From positions 1-64,000 of the forward strand of contig URVB01000010.1 in the NCBI GenBank assembly GCA_900551075.1: a stretch of 64,000 nt of DNA. The letters are read 5' to 3'. Source of the DNA: an uncultured Blautia sp. GTDB lineage: Bacteria; Bacillota; Clostridia; Lachnospirales; Lachnospiraceae. The position numbers and the translations under genes were made by a program. The notes beneath the pieces were generated by a model, which worked only from the letters and a program-made list of their open reading frames with translations, did no database searches and had not been told where the DNA came from. How positions within the stretch are numbered: the first letter of the stretch is position 1; the number at the start of each line of letters is the position of its first letter. Positions 6,367 through 15,488 of this stretch are shown in pieces.

Positions 6367-9030
6367 ATGAATGTAAAAAACAAACGCTGTATACGGAATC
6401 TGAGCATCAAACGGCTCAAGGCAGTGAAGACCAGAAACATGATCGCTGTTTTTGCTATCGCTCTGACTGCATTGCTGTTCACCTCGTTATTCACCGTCGC
6501 CATGTCCATAAGTGAGGGCTTTCAGCAGTCCAATTTTCGTATGGCAGGGGGATACAGCCATGGCGGCTTCAAGCGCCTGACACAGGAACAGTTTGATGAG
6601 CTGAAAACGGATTCGCTCATTCGGGAATGGGGCCTGCGCCGATTTGTGGGCATGCCTTCAGAGACGCCCTTCAATAAGTCCCATGTGGAGGTTGGATATT
6701 CCGACGCTACGCAGGCCCACTGGATGTACTGTGACCCAAGCGAAGGCCATCTGCCAAAGGAGGGCAGCAATGAGGCTGCAACCGACACTCATGTACTGGA
6801 GCTTCTGGGTGTGACGCCGGAGCTTGGCGCTGAGTTCACAATGACCTTTGAGGTGGATGGACATAAAACTACCCAGACATTTACCCTTTGCGGCTGGTGG
6901 GAGTACGACGAGGCCATTACGGCAAACCATGTTCTGATTCCCCAAAGCCGCGCAGAGGCCATTTTTGATGAAGTGGGCCTTGTTCCCGGCAAAGCAGAAG
7001 ATGGCATGACTGGTACATGGAATCTGGATGTCATGTTCAAAAATTCCCTGCACATTCAACGTGACATAGAGCAGGTATTAAAGTCCCATGGCTATCAGCA
7101 CGAGAGCCGGGCTGCTGAGGATACTTACATTTCTATCGGTGTCAACTGGGGATATACGGGTGCGCAGCTATCGGACAGCATGGACCCGGCTACCGTACTG
7201 GCTATTGCCGCTGTGCTGGTTCTCATCATTTTCACCGGGTATCTCGTCATCTATAATGTGTTTCAGATTTCCGTTACCAACGATATTTGGTTCTACGGCT
7301 TGCTGAAAACCATCGGCACGACACCCCGCCAGCTGCGGCGTATCATCCGTCATCAGGCGATGCTGCTGAGTGCTGCGGGAATCCCTCTGGGACTGCTTGG
7401 CGGCTGGCTTGTAGGCAGCGCCCTGACACCGGTTATTACCGCCCAGCTTACCGGTATTATCAATGTTGTGTCCGCAAACCCATTCATCTTCCTTGCCTCC
7501 GGTCTGTTTGCCCTGTTCACGGTGCTATTGTCCTGCCGTCGTCCCGGTAAACTGGCCGGGAAGGTATCGCCGGTGGAAGCAATGCGTTACACCGAAGGTG
7601 CGAATATGAAGCAGAAGACCAGGAAATCTGCCGGATCTGTATCGTTATTTTCTATGGCAAAGGCCAATTTGGGCCGCAGCCGCGGTAAGACGATTGTGAC
7701 CGTGATTTCTCTGTCACTGGCAGTAGTGCTTTTGAACCTGACCGTTACCTTTACCAACGGTTTTGACATGGACAAATACCTGTCCAATCATGTGGTGTCC
7801 GATTTCATTCTGGCGGATGCCGGCTACTTTCAGGTAGGCGGCGGAATCTACAACGCATATATGTCGTTGCCCCAGGAGGTTATCGATGAAGTGGCCGTTC
7901 TGGGAGATGTCACTGAGGGCGGCAAGGTTTATGGCCTCACATCCGCCGTTCAGGAATTCATTTCGGAGGACTATTACCGCCGGATTTGGGCAGGCTGGAA
8001 TGATGCTGAAACACTGGATCAGTTGATAAAAATGAAGGAGAGGAACGAAAAAGGCCTTTTGGCAGACAATGCACGGCTTTTCGGCATGGAGACCTTTGCT
8101 CTGGACCAGCTTACGGTAATTGAGGGCGACCTGAGCCAAATCCGTGAGCCGGGCAGCCGGGCCATCGCCGCTGTCTATGGGGTGGATGACTACGGCAATC
8201 CCCAAATGGACTCTCACTGGGCGAAAATCGGAGACACGGTTACTCTGCGGTATGTGGAAGAATTTGAGTATTTCGATCCCGTCACTGGCGAGACCTATCC
8301 GGACGGCGTGGATTTGGATACCGTGCTATCCTGGGCTCAGCGTGCCAGGACATACCGGGATATTGATTATACCGTAACCGCTCTGGTAGCCGTCCCCAGT
8401 GCCATCAGCTACCGCTATTATGGCTCCGACGAATTTGTGCTGAATGATCAAACTTTCATTCAGGACACCGGAACGAAAAGTGTGATGCTCTATGCCTTCA
8501 ACACGACGGAAGAAAGCAGTCCCTCCATGGAGTCCCTCTTGGCGGACTACACGGAAAACGTGAATCCGGAATTTGATTATGAGAGCAAAGCTACCTATGC
8601 GGGAGAGTTCGAGAGTTTCCGCTCTAGGTTCCTGCTGCTTGGCGGGGTACTCAGCTTTATCGTAGGGCTGGTGGGCGTGTTGAACTTCTTTAACGCCATC
8701 CTGACAGGTATCATCACCCGAAAGCGTGAGTTTGCCGTACTTCAGTCCATCGGCATGACGGGAAAACAGCTCAAAACCATGCTGGTCTGTGAAGGCCTGT
8801 TATATGCTCTGGGTGCAGGCCTGTTATCCCTGATTCTGTCGGTCATTCTGGGGCCTTTTGCCGGGGCTGCTGTAGAAAATGTATTTTGGTTCTTTACCTA
8901 TCATTTTACTGTGACTCCTATTCTGCTCCTGCTGCCCGTGTTCGCTCTGCTGGGCGCGCTGACACCCCTGGCAGTTTACCGCTCCGTGGCACATTTGACT
9001 ATCGTGGAGCGTTTGAGAGAAACAAACTGA
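6367..9030 (+). CDS. FtsX-like ABC transporter permease, 887 residues
   Basis: Large duplicated FtsX/MacB-type permease. Residues about 20-42 form the first membrane segment, followed by an extracellular domain of about 220 residues. A membrane cluster (about 275-395) follows, then a second half starting with another segment (near GKTIVTVISLSLAVVLL), a second extracellular domain of about 260 residues, and three C-terminal segments (about 755-875) carrying the FtsX motif KREFAVLQSIGMTGKQL. Each half has an equivalent cytoplasmic loop (LLKTIGTTPRQLRRI in the first). GGAGGGGGAGC precedes the ATG. It pairs with the ATPase 12 bp upstream. The two big extracellular domains suggest that it handles an extracellular peptide or lipid-anchored substrate rather than a sugar. 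Confidence 0.92.
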   Translation: MNVKNKRCIRNLSIKRLKAVKTRNMIAVFAIALTALLFTSLFTVAMSISEGFQQSNFRMAGGYSHGGFKRLTQEQFDELKTDSLIREWGLRRFVGMPSETPFNKSHVEVGYSDATQAHWMYCDPSEGHLPKEGSNEAATDTHVLELLGVTPELGAEFTMTFEVDGHKTTQTFTLCGWWEYDEAITANHVLIPQSRAEAIFDEVGLVPGKAEDGMTGTWNLDVMFKNSLHIQRDIEQVLKSHGYQHESRAAEDTYISIGVNWGYTGAQLSDSMDPATVLAIAAVLVLIIFTGYLVIYNVFQISVTNDIWFYGLLKTIGTTPRQLRRIIRHQAMLLSAAGIPLGLLGGWLVGSALTPVITAQLTGIINVVSANPFIFLASGLFALFTVLLSCRRPGKLAGKVSPVEAMRYTEGANMKQKTRKSAGSVSLFSMAKANLGRSRGKTIVTVISLSLAVVLLNLTVTFTNGFDMDKYLSNHVVSDFILADAGYFQVGGGIYNAYMSLPQEVIDEVAVLGDVTEGGKVYGLTSAVQEFISEDYYRRIWAGWNDAETLDQLIKMKERNEKGLLADNARLFGMETFALDQLTVIEGDLSQIREPGSRAIAAVYGVDDYGNPQMDSHWAKIGDTVTLRYVEEFEYFDPVTGETYPDGVDLDTVLSWAQRARTYRDIDYTVTALVAVPSAISYRYYGSDEFVLNDQTFIQDTGTKSVMLYAFNTTEESSPSMESLLADYTENVNPEFDYESKATYAGEFESFRSRFLLLGGVLSFIVGLVGVLNFFNAILTGIITRKREFAVLQSIGMTGKQLKTMLVCEGLLYALGAGLLSLILSVILGPFAGAAVENVFWFFTYHFTVTPILLLLPVFALLGALTPLAVYRSVAHLTIVERLRETN

Positions 9031-9091
9031 TTTGCAATTTCCTTGGAATGTCCGGATAAATTTAGTAATGAGCTACGGTGCAATTACAAGA

Positions 9092-9120
9092 TTGACTTAA
9101 AAGTCTGCCTGAGATAAAAT
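9092..9120 (+). promoter_or_regulatory. promoter of the DUF89 leader RNA
   Basis: TTGACT at 9092-9097, 17-bp spacer, TAAAAT at 9115-9120. Transcription would start near 9127, a few bases before the first strand of the leader's closing helix. Confidence 0.7.
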
Positions 9121-9133
9121 AGAGGCATATAAA

Positions 9134-9294
9134 GGAAACAATGTATACGGCGGAGTAACCGGGAAGTGTTCTCTAAAGCTCGGGGCTTTATAGTAGTTAC
9201 AAAAACTGCCGAGAGCCGGGGCAAATGGGTACAGCCGAAAGGACATTCGAATTCACAGATTCTATGGCGAAGCTCCGGAAAGTTCATTGTTTCC
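9134..9294 (+). ncRNA. structured leader, candidate riboswitch aptamer domain (class not recognised)
   Basis: A 10-bp perfect closing helix (GGAAACAATG at 9134-9143 with CATTGTTTCC at 9285-9294) encloses about 140 nt. Within it I see a second possible helix (CGGAG near 9151 with CTCCG near 9273), a GTAAC/GTTAC helix that carries an AAAGC..GCTTT hairpin, and GC-rich unpaired-looking segments (GCCGAGAGCCGGGGC, ACAGCCGAAAGGAC). It is followed by a terminator-like hairpin and then the DUF89 start codon. I do not see the hallmark cores of T-box, SAM-I, cobalamin, FMN, lysine, glycine, c-di-GMP-I, guanidine-I or THF leaders. The open frame across this stretch looks accidental. Confidence 0.55.
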
Positions 9295-9300
9295 ATGAAG

Positions 9301-9366
9301 GTAATACAAGATTTGAGGAAGATTGTGCCGGATGCATTCGGCAATTTACAGTATTACTTTGTTTTT
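9301..9366 (+). terminator. terminator hairpin in the DUF89 leader (probable expression platform)
   Basis: Outer stem GTAATAC (9301-9307) with GTATTAC (9351-9357), inner stem ATTG-GCCG with CGGCAAT, then TTTGTTTTT. It lies between the structured domain and the gene start at 9393, the usual position for regulated termination. Confidence 0.6.
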
Positions 9367-9392
9367 AGCATCCGTAACAGAGAGGAAATATC

Positions 9393-10274
9393 ATGCGTTT
9401 AAATCCATTCTGCATGTGTTGTGCAGTAAATAAACAAGAGCAAAAGCTCCGTACCTTTTCCGATACAGAGAAAAAGACGGAGTATATGAAAAGGGTTATG
9501 GGACTTATGGCATCTGCCGGTCCTGAGCACTGTGGCCCCAGCCTTTCGATTGAGCTCAAAAAGCTATTCGCCCAATACTGGGGCCAAAAAGAAGATTATA
9601 CAGAAATCAAGCACGAATTCAACCGTCTCATGCTGGAGCTGGAACCGCGCCTGGAAAAAAATATCCGCCAGTCGGGTGACCCGCTGGAAACCGCCCTTCT
9701 CTATGCCCGTATCGGCAATTATATTGATTTTGCCGCCTTGTCCCATGTAGATAAAAAGGAAATGCTCTCCTTAATCGAAGAAGAAAACAAAGCTCCTCTT
9801 GAGCCTTCGGAATATGCAAATTTCCTGAGAGAGCTTTCCGATGCATCCTCCCTTGTTTATCTGACAGATAACTGCGGCGAAATCGTCATGGACAAGCTTG
9901 CCATCAAGCTCCTGAAGGAACAGTATCCGGAGCTTTCCATTACTGTAATTGTCCGTGGATTTCCGGTCGTCAATGATGCCACTATGGAAGATGCCGAAGA
10001 GGTCGGCCTTACCTCCCTTGTCAAAGTCATCGGAAATGGAAGTGACGTGGGCGGAACATGGCTGCCCGGAATCAATCAGGAAACCCGGGAGCTTCTTAAG
10101 CATGCGGATATCATACTGGCCAAGGGACAGGGGAATTTCGAGACGTTAAACGGCTGCGGCCGGAACATCTATTATCTGTTCCTCTGCAAATGTGAATGGT
10201 TTGAAATGCTCTTTCACGCAGATCATCTCCAGGGAATGTTTGTCAATGAAAGAAGAGTGAACCCTGACCGCTAA
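9393..10274 (+). CDS. DUF89 / ARMT1-like damage-control phosphatase family protein
   Basis: 293 residues with the DUF89 landmarks: an N-terminal cysteine cluster (FCMCC), the segment YLTDNCGEIVMDK near residue 165, VVNDATMEDAEEVGL near 200, and ILAKGQGNFETL near 245. Characterised members are metal-dependent phosphatases that remove harmful phospho-metabolites such as sugar phosphates or oxidised pantetheine phosphates; the substrate of this clade is unknown. The ATG follows AGAGAGGAAATATC. It stands alone, with its own promoter and a structured leader, so it is probably controlled by transcription attenuation (inferred). An ABC ATPase gene follows 156 bp later with its own ribosome site. Confidence 0.85.
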   Translation: MRLNPFCMCCAVNKQEQKLRTFSDTEKKTEYMKRVMGLMASAGPEHCGPSLSIELKKLFAQYWGQKEDYTEIKHEFNRLMLELEPRLEKNIRQSGDPLETALLYARIGNYIDFAALSHVDKKEMLSLIEEENKAPLEPSEYANFLRELSDASSLVYLTDNCGEIVMDKLAIKLLKEQYPELSITVIVRGFPVVNDATMEDAEEVGLTSLVKVIGNGSDVGGTWLPGINQETRELLKHADIILAKGQGNFETLNGCGRNIYYLFLCKCEWFEMLFHADHLQGMFVNERRVNPDR

Positions 10275-10430
10275 AATCACGAATCCCGGAATGTTTTTCG
10301 TCATTCTGTCAAGAAACTCCAAAAAACTTTGTACGATTCTGCCCTAGTCCTTACCCGTGGTTTTCGTTATACTTGGTTACAGATGAAAACAACGCAGTGA
10401 AATACATAATTATTATTGGAGGAAAAAACA

Positions 10431-11522
10431 ATGGCAAGTTTATCATTACAGCACATTTGCAAATCCTACCCGAACGGCTTTCAGGCTGTTAAGGATTTCA
10501 ACCTGGAAATCGCAGACAAGGAGTTCATTATTTTCGTAGGACCATCCGGATGTGGAAAATCTACAACCCTTCGTATGGTAGCCGGTCTGGAAGAAATCAC
10601 CAGCGGTACCTTAAAGATCGGTGACAAGGTTATGAACGATGTAGAGCCAAAAGACCGTGATATCGCAATGGTATTCCAGAACTACGCTCTGTATCCTCAT
10701 ATGACCGTTTATGATAACATGGCATTTGGTCTGAAGCTTCGTAAAGTTCCAAAAGACGAAATCGACAAAGCAGTAAAAGAAGCTGCAAGAATCCTTGACC
10801 TGGACAAGCTTCTGGATCGCAAACCAAAAGCTCTTTCCGGTGGTCAGAGACAGCGTGTTGCTATGGGTCGTGCTATCGTTCGTAATCCTAAGGTATTCCT
10901 CATGGATGAGCCGCTGTCCAACCTGGATGCTAAGCTTCGTGTACAGATGCGTATCGAAATTTCCAAGATTCATCAGAGACTGGGCGCTACTATCATCTAT
11001 GTAACCCATGACCAGACAGAGGCTATGACACTTGGTACCAGAATCGTAGTTATGAAAGATGGTATCGTTCAGCAGGTAGATACTCCTCAGAACCTGTATC
11101 AGAAACCAGGCAATCTGTTTGTTGCCGGATTCATGGGATCTCCGCAGATGAACTTCCTGGATGCAGAAATCAAAGAAAAAGGCAATGGCCTTGTTGCTAA
11201 GATTGGTAAATATGAAGTTGCAATCCCGGCTGCAAAAGCAAAAGCTCTGAAAGACGGCGGTTATGTTGGAAAAACTGTTGTTATGGGTATCCGTCCGGAA
11301 GATATTGCTGATTCCGCAAACGGTTCCATGGATTCTGTTGTTAAGGTTTATGAGCTTCTTGGTGCAGAAGTATTCTTATACTTCGACGTAAACGGAACAC
11401 AGGTTACCGCACGTGTTGACCCACGTACGACTGCTAAGACCGGAGATGCAATCAAATTTGACTTTGATATGGAAAAATCTCACTTCTTCGACAAAGAAAC
11501 AGAGCTGGTAATCACCAACTGA
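10431..11522 (+). CDS. sugar ABC transporter ATP-binding protein (MsmK/UgpC type)
   Basis: 363 residues from the ATG at 10431, preceded by GGAGG 8 nt upstream; an in-frame ATG 15 bp earlier overlaps that site and is rejected. It shows Walker A GPSGCGKST, the QNYALYPHMTVYDN Q-loop region, signature LSGGQRQRVAMGRA, Walker B VFLMDEPLSNLDA, and a C-terminal TOBE/OB domain with GIRPEDI. This is the general ATPase that serves several CUT1 sugar importers in Firmicutes. The fucosyl-glycan permeases at 27343-29044 lack a local ATPase and could use this one (inferred). Its codon use is strongly biased, as expected for a highly expressed gene. It is monocistronic with a terminator behind it. Confidence 0.93.
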   Translation: MASLSLQHICKSYPNGFQAVKDFNLEIADKEFIIFVGPSGCGKSTTLRMVAGLEEITSGTLKIGDKVMNDVEPKDRDIAMVFQNYALYPHMTVYDNMAFGLKLRKVPKDEIDKAVKEAARILDLDKLLDRKPKALSGGQRQRVAMGRAIVRNPKVFLMDEPLSNLDAKLRVQMRIEISKIHQRLGATIIYVTHDQTEAMTLGTRIVVMKDGIVQQVDTPQNLYQKPGNLFVAGFMGSPQMNFLDAEIKEKGNGLVAKIGKYEVAIPAAKAKALKDGGYVGKTVVMGIRPEDIADSANGSMDSVVKVYELLGAEVFLYFDVNGTQVTARVDPRTTAKTGDAIKFDFDMEKSHFFDKETELVITN

Positions 11523-11541
11523 TTTAAAATAAAAAATCCGC

Positions 11542-11570
11542 AGACCCGGGGCATTCCCCGGGTCTTTGTG
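11542..11570 (+). terminator. intrinsic terminator of the MsmK-type gene
   Basis: 10-bp GC-rich stem AGACCCGGGG with CCCCGGGTCT, CATT loop, short T-rich tail. Confidence 0.75.
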
Positions 11571-11602
11571 TAATAAGCATATTAAGGAAAGGATGTACTT
11601 CA

Positions 11603-12688
11603 ATGGCCATACAGCAAATACTGAAGAAAAGTCTGGATGACTGGAAAGAAATCAGCCGCTTGGATTTTTGTCTGGTTGACGCAAACGAACAGGTATATAT
11701 CTCTACCTGCCGCAAAAAACTGCCTGCCGCTTCAAAACTGCAGGCATTCCGCGAAAACACGGCCCTCAGCATGGCCAATACCAGTTGCTGTCTGTATAAA
11801 ATCATGAACAGCAGCGAACTGTTATATCTCCTGGTTGTCTGGGGCAGCGGCGAATCCGTTCCTACTATCGGAGAACTTGCAGTCTGCCAGGTTCAGAGTC
11901 TGCTTACTGCATATGCAGAAAAAAATGACAAAAACACATTCATGCAGAATCTGCTTCTGGACAGTTATTCAGAGGTTGAGGCTTTTAACCGTGCAAAGAA
12001 GCTACATATCACAACCTCTGCCAGACGTGCGGTCTTTCTCGTAGAAACAAAGCAGAGCCAAGATGAAAATGCCCTGGCAACCATAAGAAATATTTTCTCC
12101 GCACGCACCAAAGATTTTATTACCTCCGTTGACGATACAGGAATTATCATCATCCGGGAGCTGCAGTCAACCGAAACCTACGAAGATTTAAAAAATACTG
12201 CCTTTATGCTGGTGGATATGCTCAATACGGAAGCTATGACCTCCGCATGGGTATCATACAGCAATATTGCAGACGATCTTATGCACCTTTCCTCAGCTTA
12301 TAAAGAGGCCCGTATCGCCCTGGAGGTAGGCAAGATTTTTTATGCGGAAAAAAACGTATTCGGCTACAGCCGTCTTGGGATCGGAAGATTAATTTATCAG
12401 CTTCCCGTTTCTATCTGCCAAATGTTTATAGATGAAATTTTTCGGGAAGATACCCTGGATTCCATTGACGAGGAGACTCTGATCACTATCCGCACCTTCT
12501 TCGAGAATAACCTGAATCTATCCGAGACTTCCAGACAGCTTTATGTCCACCGCAACACCCTGGTGTATCGCTTTGAAAAGCTTCAAAAAAAATTCGGTCT
12601 GGATATACGCGCCTTTGAAGATGCACTGACCTTTAAGCTTGCCATGATGGTCGTTGACTATATCAAATATAAAAAAGAATCCTGCTGA
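11603..12688 (+). CDS. PucR/CdaR-family transcriptional regulator
   Basis: 361 residues. The C-terminal 60 or so residues form the PucR/CdaR helix-turn-helix (TFFENNLNLSETSRQLYVHRNTLVYRFEKLQKKFGLDIR). The middle is the GGDEF-like helper domain typical of these regulators, and the N-terminal 150 residues are a poorly conserved sensor region. The family controls sugar-diacid, purine or other catabolic genes. The nearest candidate target is the upstream sugar-ABC ATPase gene, as found for similar pairs in Clostridia (inferred). The AAGGATG ribosome site is 8 nt from the ATG. The 3' end forms part of a hairpin that works as a terminator for the opposing mod operon. Confidence 0.85.
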   Translation: MAIQQILKKSLDDWKEISRLDFCLVDANEQVYISTCRKKLPAASKLQAFRENTALSMANTSCCLYKIMNSSELLYLLVVWGSGESVPTIGELAVCQVQSLLTAYAEKNDKNTFMQNLLLDSYSEVEAFNRAKKLHITTSARRAVFLVETKQSQDENALATIRNIFSARTKDFITSVDDTGIIIIRELQSTETYEDLKNTAFMLVDMLNTEAMTSAWVSYSNIADDLMHLSSAYKEARIALEVGKIFYAEKNVFGYSRLGIGRLIYQLPVSICQMFIDEIFREDTLDSIDEETLITIRTFFENNLNLSETSRQLYVHRNTLVYRFEKLQKKFGLDIRAFEDALTFKLAMMVVDYIKYKKESC

Positions 12689-12698
12689 ACAGGATTCT
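12671..12698 (-). terminator. intrinsic terminator of the mod operon, overlapping the opposing gene's stop codon
   Basis: On the minus strand AGAATCCTG, a 5-nt loop and CAGGATTCT are followed by six T. The loop holds the stop codon of the convergent PucR-type gene. It is 83 bp beyond modC; an extra 6-bp TCCGCC/GGCGGA hairpin sits between. Confidence 0.75.
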
Positions 12699-12780
12699 CC
12701 GCCTTCGGCGGACCGCATCAGCGGCGTAATTCCTCTCCGCCGCAGTGCAATCCTATCCGAAGGGCTTTTCTTTCATATTT

Positions 12781-13830
12781 TTATTTCAGCAGCATCAAAT
12801 GCTCCGGAGGCAGGTACAAATATGCAGGCAATGACTCCTTCGGTTCTGCGCGGAAGCTGGCCTTCGGACGCATCCACCAAAGCGTCGAGCTGCTGTCTGA
12901 TTTTTGATTTCTTACAAGATACTGCTGTTCAAATGTTGTTTCCATATATTCTGTCATATGAAAAGGAATCCTGTTTTCTCCGCCTTCGGATGCGGGAAGC
13001 ATCCAATGTCCACGGATTGCAACATGTGTGACTTCCTTGTCCACCTTTTGGGCGGTTCTCAGTCTGACATCCCAATCCAGCGCCAAAATATGGTACTCAT
13101 CCAGTCTCTCAATCCTTGAAAAATTCTTGCACCCGGTTAAACGTGCCGCTTCTAAAAGCCCCGGCTGCTCAAACAGACCTTTGGTTCCTCCGGATACCAA
13201 TGTTTTTCCTTCCTTCAAAAGAATCAACTGCTTACAGAATTTAAAAGCCTCATCACGGCTGTGCGTCACCAGTATCATATCCCCGCCGTATTCTTCCAGA
13301 AATTCCTGCATATCATGCTGCAGCACATCCTTCAGATGTCCATCCAACGCAGAAAAAGGCTCATCCAGAAGAATCATCTCCGGTTCTCCGATCATCATTC
13401 TTGCCAGTGCCACTCTCTGCTGCTGTCCGCCGGATAATTGGGAGGGATAACGCTTCTCCAACCCCTCCAGACGGTAGCGGTGCACGTAATCCTGTATTTT
13501 TTCTGCCTTATCCGTGCGCTCTCCCCGGAAACCGCAGCCAATATTCTCCTGCACGTTCATGGTAGGAAAAAGAGCATAATTCTGAAATAAATAACCGATT
13601 CGACGCTCCTGAGGCTTCACGTTAATGCCTTGTTCGGAATCAAATATGGTTTTGCCGTTCATCACGATCTTTCCGCTGTCAGGCGTCTCTATCCCTGCAA
13701 TACAGCGCAGGGTCATGCTCTTGCCGCTGCCGGATGCTCCCAGAATCCCCATGGAGGAAGAAGCACTTTCAAATGCTGTCTTCAAACGGAATCCCCGGAA
13801 ATTTTTCTCTATATTTACACTTACCGCCAT
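12781..13830 (-). CDS. modC: molybdate ABC transporter ATP-binding protein
   Basis: 349 residues with Walker A GASGSGKS, Q-loop (YLFQNYALFPTMNVQEN), signature LSGGQQQRVALARM, Walker B MILLDEPFSALD and switch His in LVTHSRDE. The C-terminal 110 residues align only loosely with the TOBE/Mop domain of classical ModC, and a separate molbindin is encoded across the divergent promoter. It directly abuts modB (no gap), the last gene of modA-modB-modC. It energises uptake of molybdate (tungstate is possible) for molybdopterin enzymes. Assignment rests on gene order and the divergent Mop gene. Confidence 0.88.
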   Translation of the reverse strand: MAVSVNIEKNFRGFRLKTAFESASSSMGILGASGSGKSMTLRCIAGIETPDSGKIVMNGKTIFDSEQGINVKPQERRIGYLFQNYALFPTMNVQENIGCGFRGERTDKAEKIQDYVHRYRLEGLEKRYPSQLSGGQQQRVALARMMIGEPEMILLDEPFSALDGHLKDVLQHDMQEFLEEYGGDMILVTHSRDEAFKFCKQLILLKEGKTLVSGGTKGLFEQPGLLEAARLTGCKNFSRIERLDEYHILALDWDVRLRTAQKVDKEVTHVAIRGHWMLPASEGGENRIPFHMTEYMETTFEQQYLVRNQKSDSSSTLWWMRPKASFRAEPKESLPAYLYLPPEHLMLLK

Positions 13831-14526
13831 TCAGATCCACCTTCTTGCCTTCATTCCCCTGCCGGAAATCATATTGATCGCAGCAACCACAACAAAGGAA
13901 ATCGCTACAATGACAACAACCCAAAAACCTGCCGTGCCATAATTACCGGCTGCAGTCTCTGAAGCAATTGCTACGGAAACGGTCCGCGTCTTTCCCAATA
14001 TGTTTCCTGCCAGCATAGAAGTCGCTCCATATTCTCCGATAGCCCTTGCAAAGGCCAGGACCGTGCCGGAGGCAATCCCTGGTGCCGCAACAGGAATGAC
14101 TACCCGCCGGAAAATACTCCATTCACTCATTCCAAGTGTTCTTCCAGCCTCAATCAGACTTACGTCTACCTGTTCAAAAGCCGCTCTGGCATTACGATAC
14201 ATCAATGGAAAGGCAATCACGGCCGCTGCAATCACACATCCCTTCCAGGTCTGCACGATCTTAATATCAAAATTTTCCATTAAAAAGCTTCCGAACGGCC
14301 TTTTCAGACTGAAAAGAAGCAGCAGAAAAAAACCTGCAACAGTCGGCGGAAGCACCAACGGCATAGTCAGAATCCCATCCAGAAGTCCTCTTGCCGCCGG
14401 CTTCAGCTTCATTGCCCTTCTTGCACAAAAAATCCCCAGAAAAAAGGCAATGATCGTAGCCACAACACCTGTTTTTAAAGATATCCACAGCGGACTCCAG
14501 CTTACCTCCTGCAAAAATCCGCTCAT
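13831..14526 (-). CDS. modB: molybdate ABC transporter permease
   Basis: 231 residues, about five to six membrane segments, with the cytoplasmic EAA loop that docks to ModC (EAGRTLGMSEWSIFRRVVIPVAAPG). Length and sequence are typical of ModB. The start codon overlaps the modA stop as ATGA, which means translational coupling. It forms the membrane channel for the oxyanion released by ModA. Confidence 0.92.
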   Translation of the reverse strand: MSGFLQEVSWSPLWISLKTGVVATIIAFFLGIFCARRAMKLKPAARGLLDGILTMPLVLPPTVAGFFLLLLFSLKRPFGSFLMENFDIKIVQTWKGCVIAAAVIAFPLMYRNARAAFEQVDVSLIEAGRTLGMSEWSIFRRVVIPVAAPGIASGTVLAFARAIGEYGATSMLAGNILGKTRTVSVAIASETAAGNYGTAGFWVVVIVAISFVVVAAINMISGRGMKARRWI

Positions 14527-15398
14527 TCTGCCGTTTCTTCTGCAGCCTCTTCTTTTGTCTCTTCAGAAGCCTCCTGTGTATCATCTGCGGTGTTCGGGGT
14601 AAATCCATATTCCTCAAATACCGCAAGCGCTTCTTCACTCTGAAGATATGTAAGGAATTCTTCAGCCGCTGCCCTTTCCTCTTCGGAAGCCTCCTGATCC
14701 TCAATCATACCAACCGGATACAACACCGGAGTCTGAAGGCTTTCTGCCGGAGCCTCTGCAATAATCTCTACGCTGTCTGCCACGGATGCTGCATCTGTGG
14801 CATAAACCACACCTGCCTCGTTGCTGCCCTCACTGACCGCCGCAAGAACCTCTGTGACATTTTTGCCCTCATTAATTTCCATGCCTTCTACCTCTTCCAT
14901 GATGCCCATGTTGGTGAAGATCTCACGCGCATACTGTCCTACCGGAACGCTGTCGCCTGCAAGTGCCAGGTTCTTGGCATCCGTAATATTCTCAAAACCT
15001 GTAACTGCTGTGTCTCCATCCTTCGGCTTAATCAAAACCACTTTATTTTCCAGAAGGTCGACAACGGTTCCTTCATCTGCCAGCCCCTCTTCTACCAATG
15101 CATCCATCTGTTTCGTCGCTGCCGAAAAGAAAATATCACATCTGGAGCCTTCCTCAATCTGTGTCTGCAGGGTACCTGAGCTGTCCGCATTGTAAAGGAT
15201 TTCTACATCCGGATACTGCTCATTAAAATTCTTCTGGATTTCCTCCATAGCATTACTTAAGCTTGCAGCAATAAATACATATACTTCACCGGAAAGCTCC
15301 TTCCCTTCCGTATCCTGCTCTGCCGCCTGCACGCTTCCTGCAAGCATCCCCGTTGTCATCCCTGCCGCCAACAAAGCTGCCAAACATTTTTTCTTCAT
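14523..15398 (-). CDS. modA: molybdate-binding protein with acidic C-terminal tail
   Basis: 291 residues. The signal sequence (about 1-25) ends in SVQAA with no lipobox cysteine, so cleavage by signal peptidase I is predicted. The body has ModA features: FIAASLSNAMEEI at the start, the ADSSGTLQTQIEEGSRCDIFFSA ligand-loop region, then VVYATDA and YPVGMI. After the last family-like residue (EYGFTPN) there is an acidic tail of about 25 residues rich in Glu and Ala, not usual for ModA. The tail might associate with cell wall or membrane, or simply be low-complexity drift. It is the first gene of the operon, with a good promoter upstream. Confidence 0.9.
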   Translation of the reverse strand: MKKKCLAALLAAGMTTGMLAGSVQAAEQDTEGKELSGEVYVFIAASLSNAMEEIQKNFNEQYPDVEILYNADSSGTLQTQIEEGSRCDIFFSAATKQMDALVEEGLADEGTVVDLLENKVVLIKPKDGDTAVTGFENITDAKNLALAGDSVPVGQYAREIFTNMGIMEEVEGMEINEGKNVTEVLAAVSEGSNEAGVVYATDAASVADSVEIIAEAPAESLQTPVLYPVGMIEDQEASEEERAAAEEFLTYLQSEEALAVFEEYGFTPNTADDTQEASEETKEEAAEETAE

Positions 15399-15459
15399 AA
15401 TTCTTCCTCCGTTTCATTTACTTTTGTTTTCTTTTATCCTGTTTTGTTCGGTTTTATAT

Positions 15460-15488
15460 ATTCTATCCAATTATTATAGCCTTGTCAA
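15460..15488 (-). promoter_or_regulatory. modABC promoter
   Basis: On the minus strand TTGACA (15488-15483), 17-bp spacer, TAGAAT (15465-15460). Its -35 box overlaps the -35 of the divergent promoter by five bases. Confidence 0.75.

Noticed and set aside
9166..9402. A 78-codon frame before the DUF89 gene
   Set aside because: It lies across the self-complementary leader and terminator, has no convincing ribosome site and no recognisable protein pattern.
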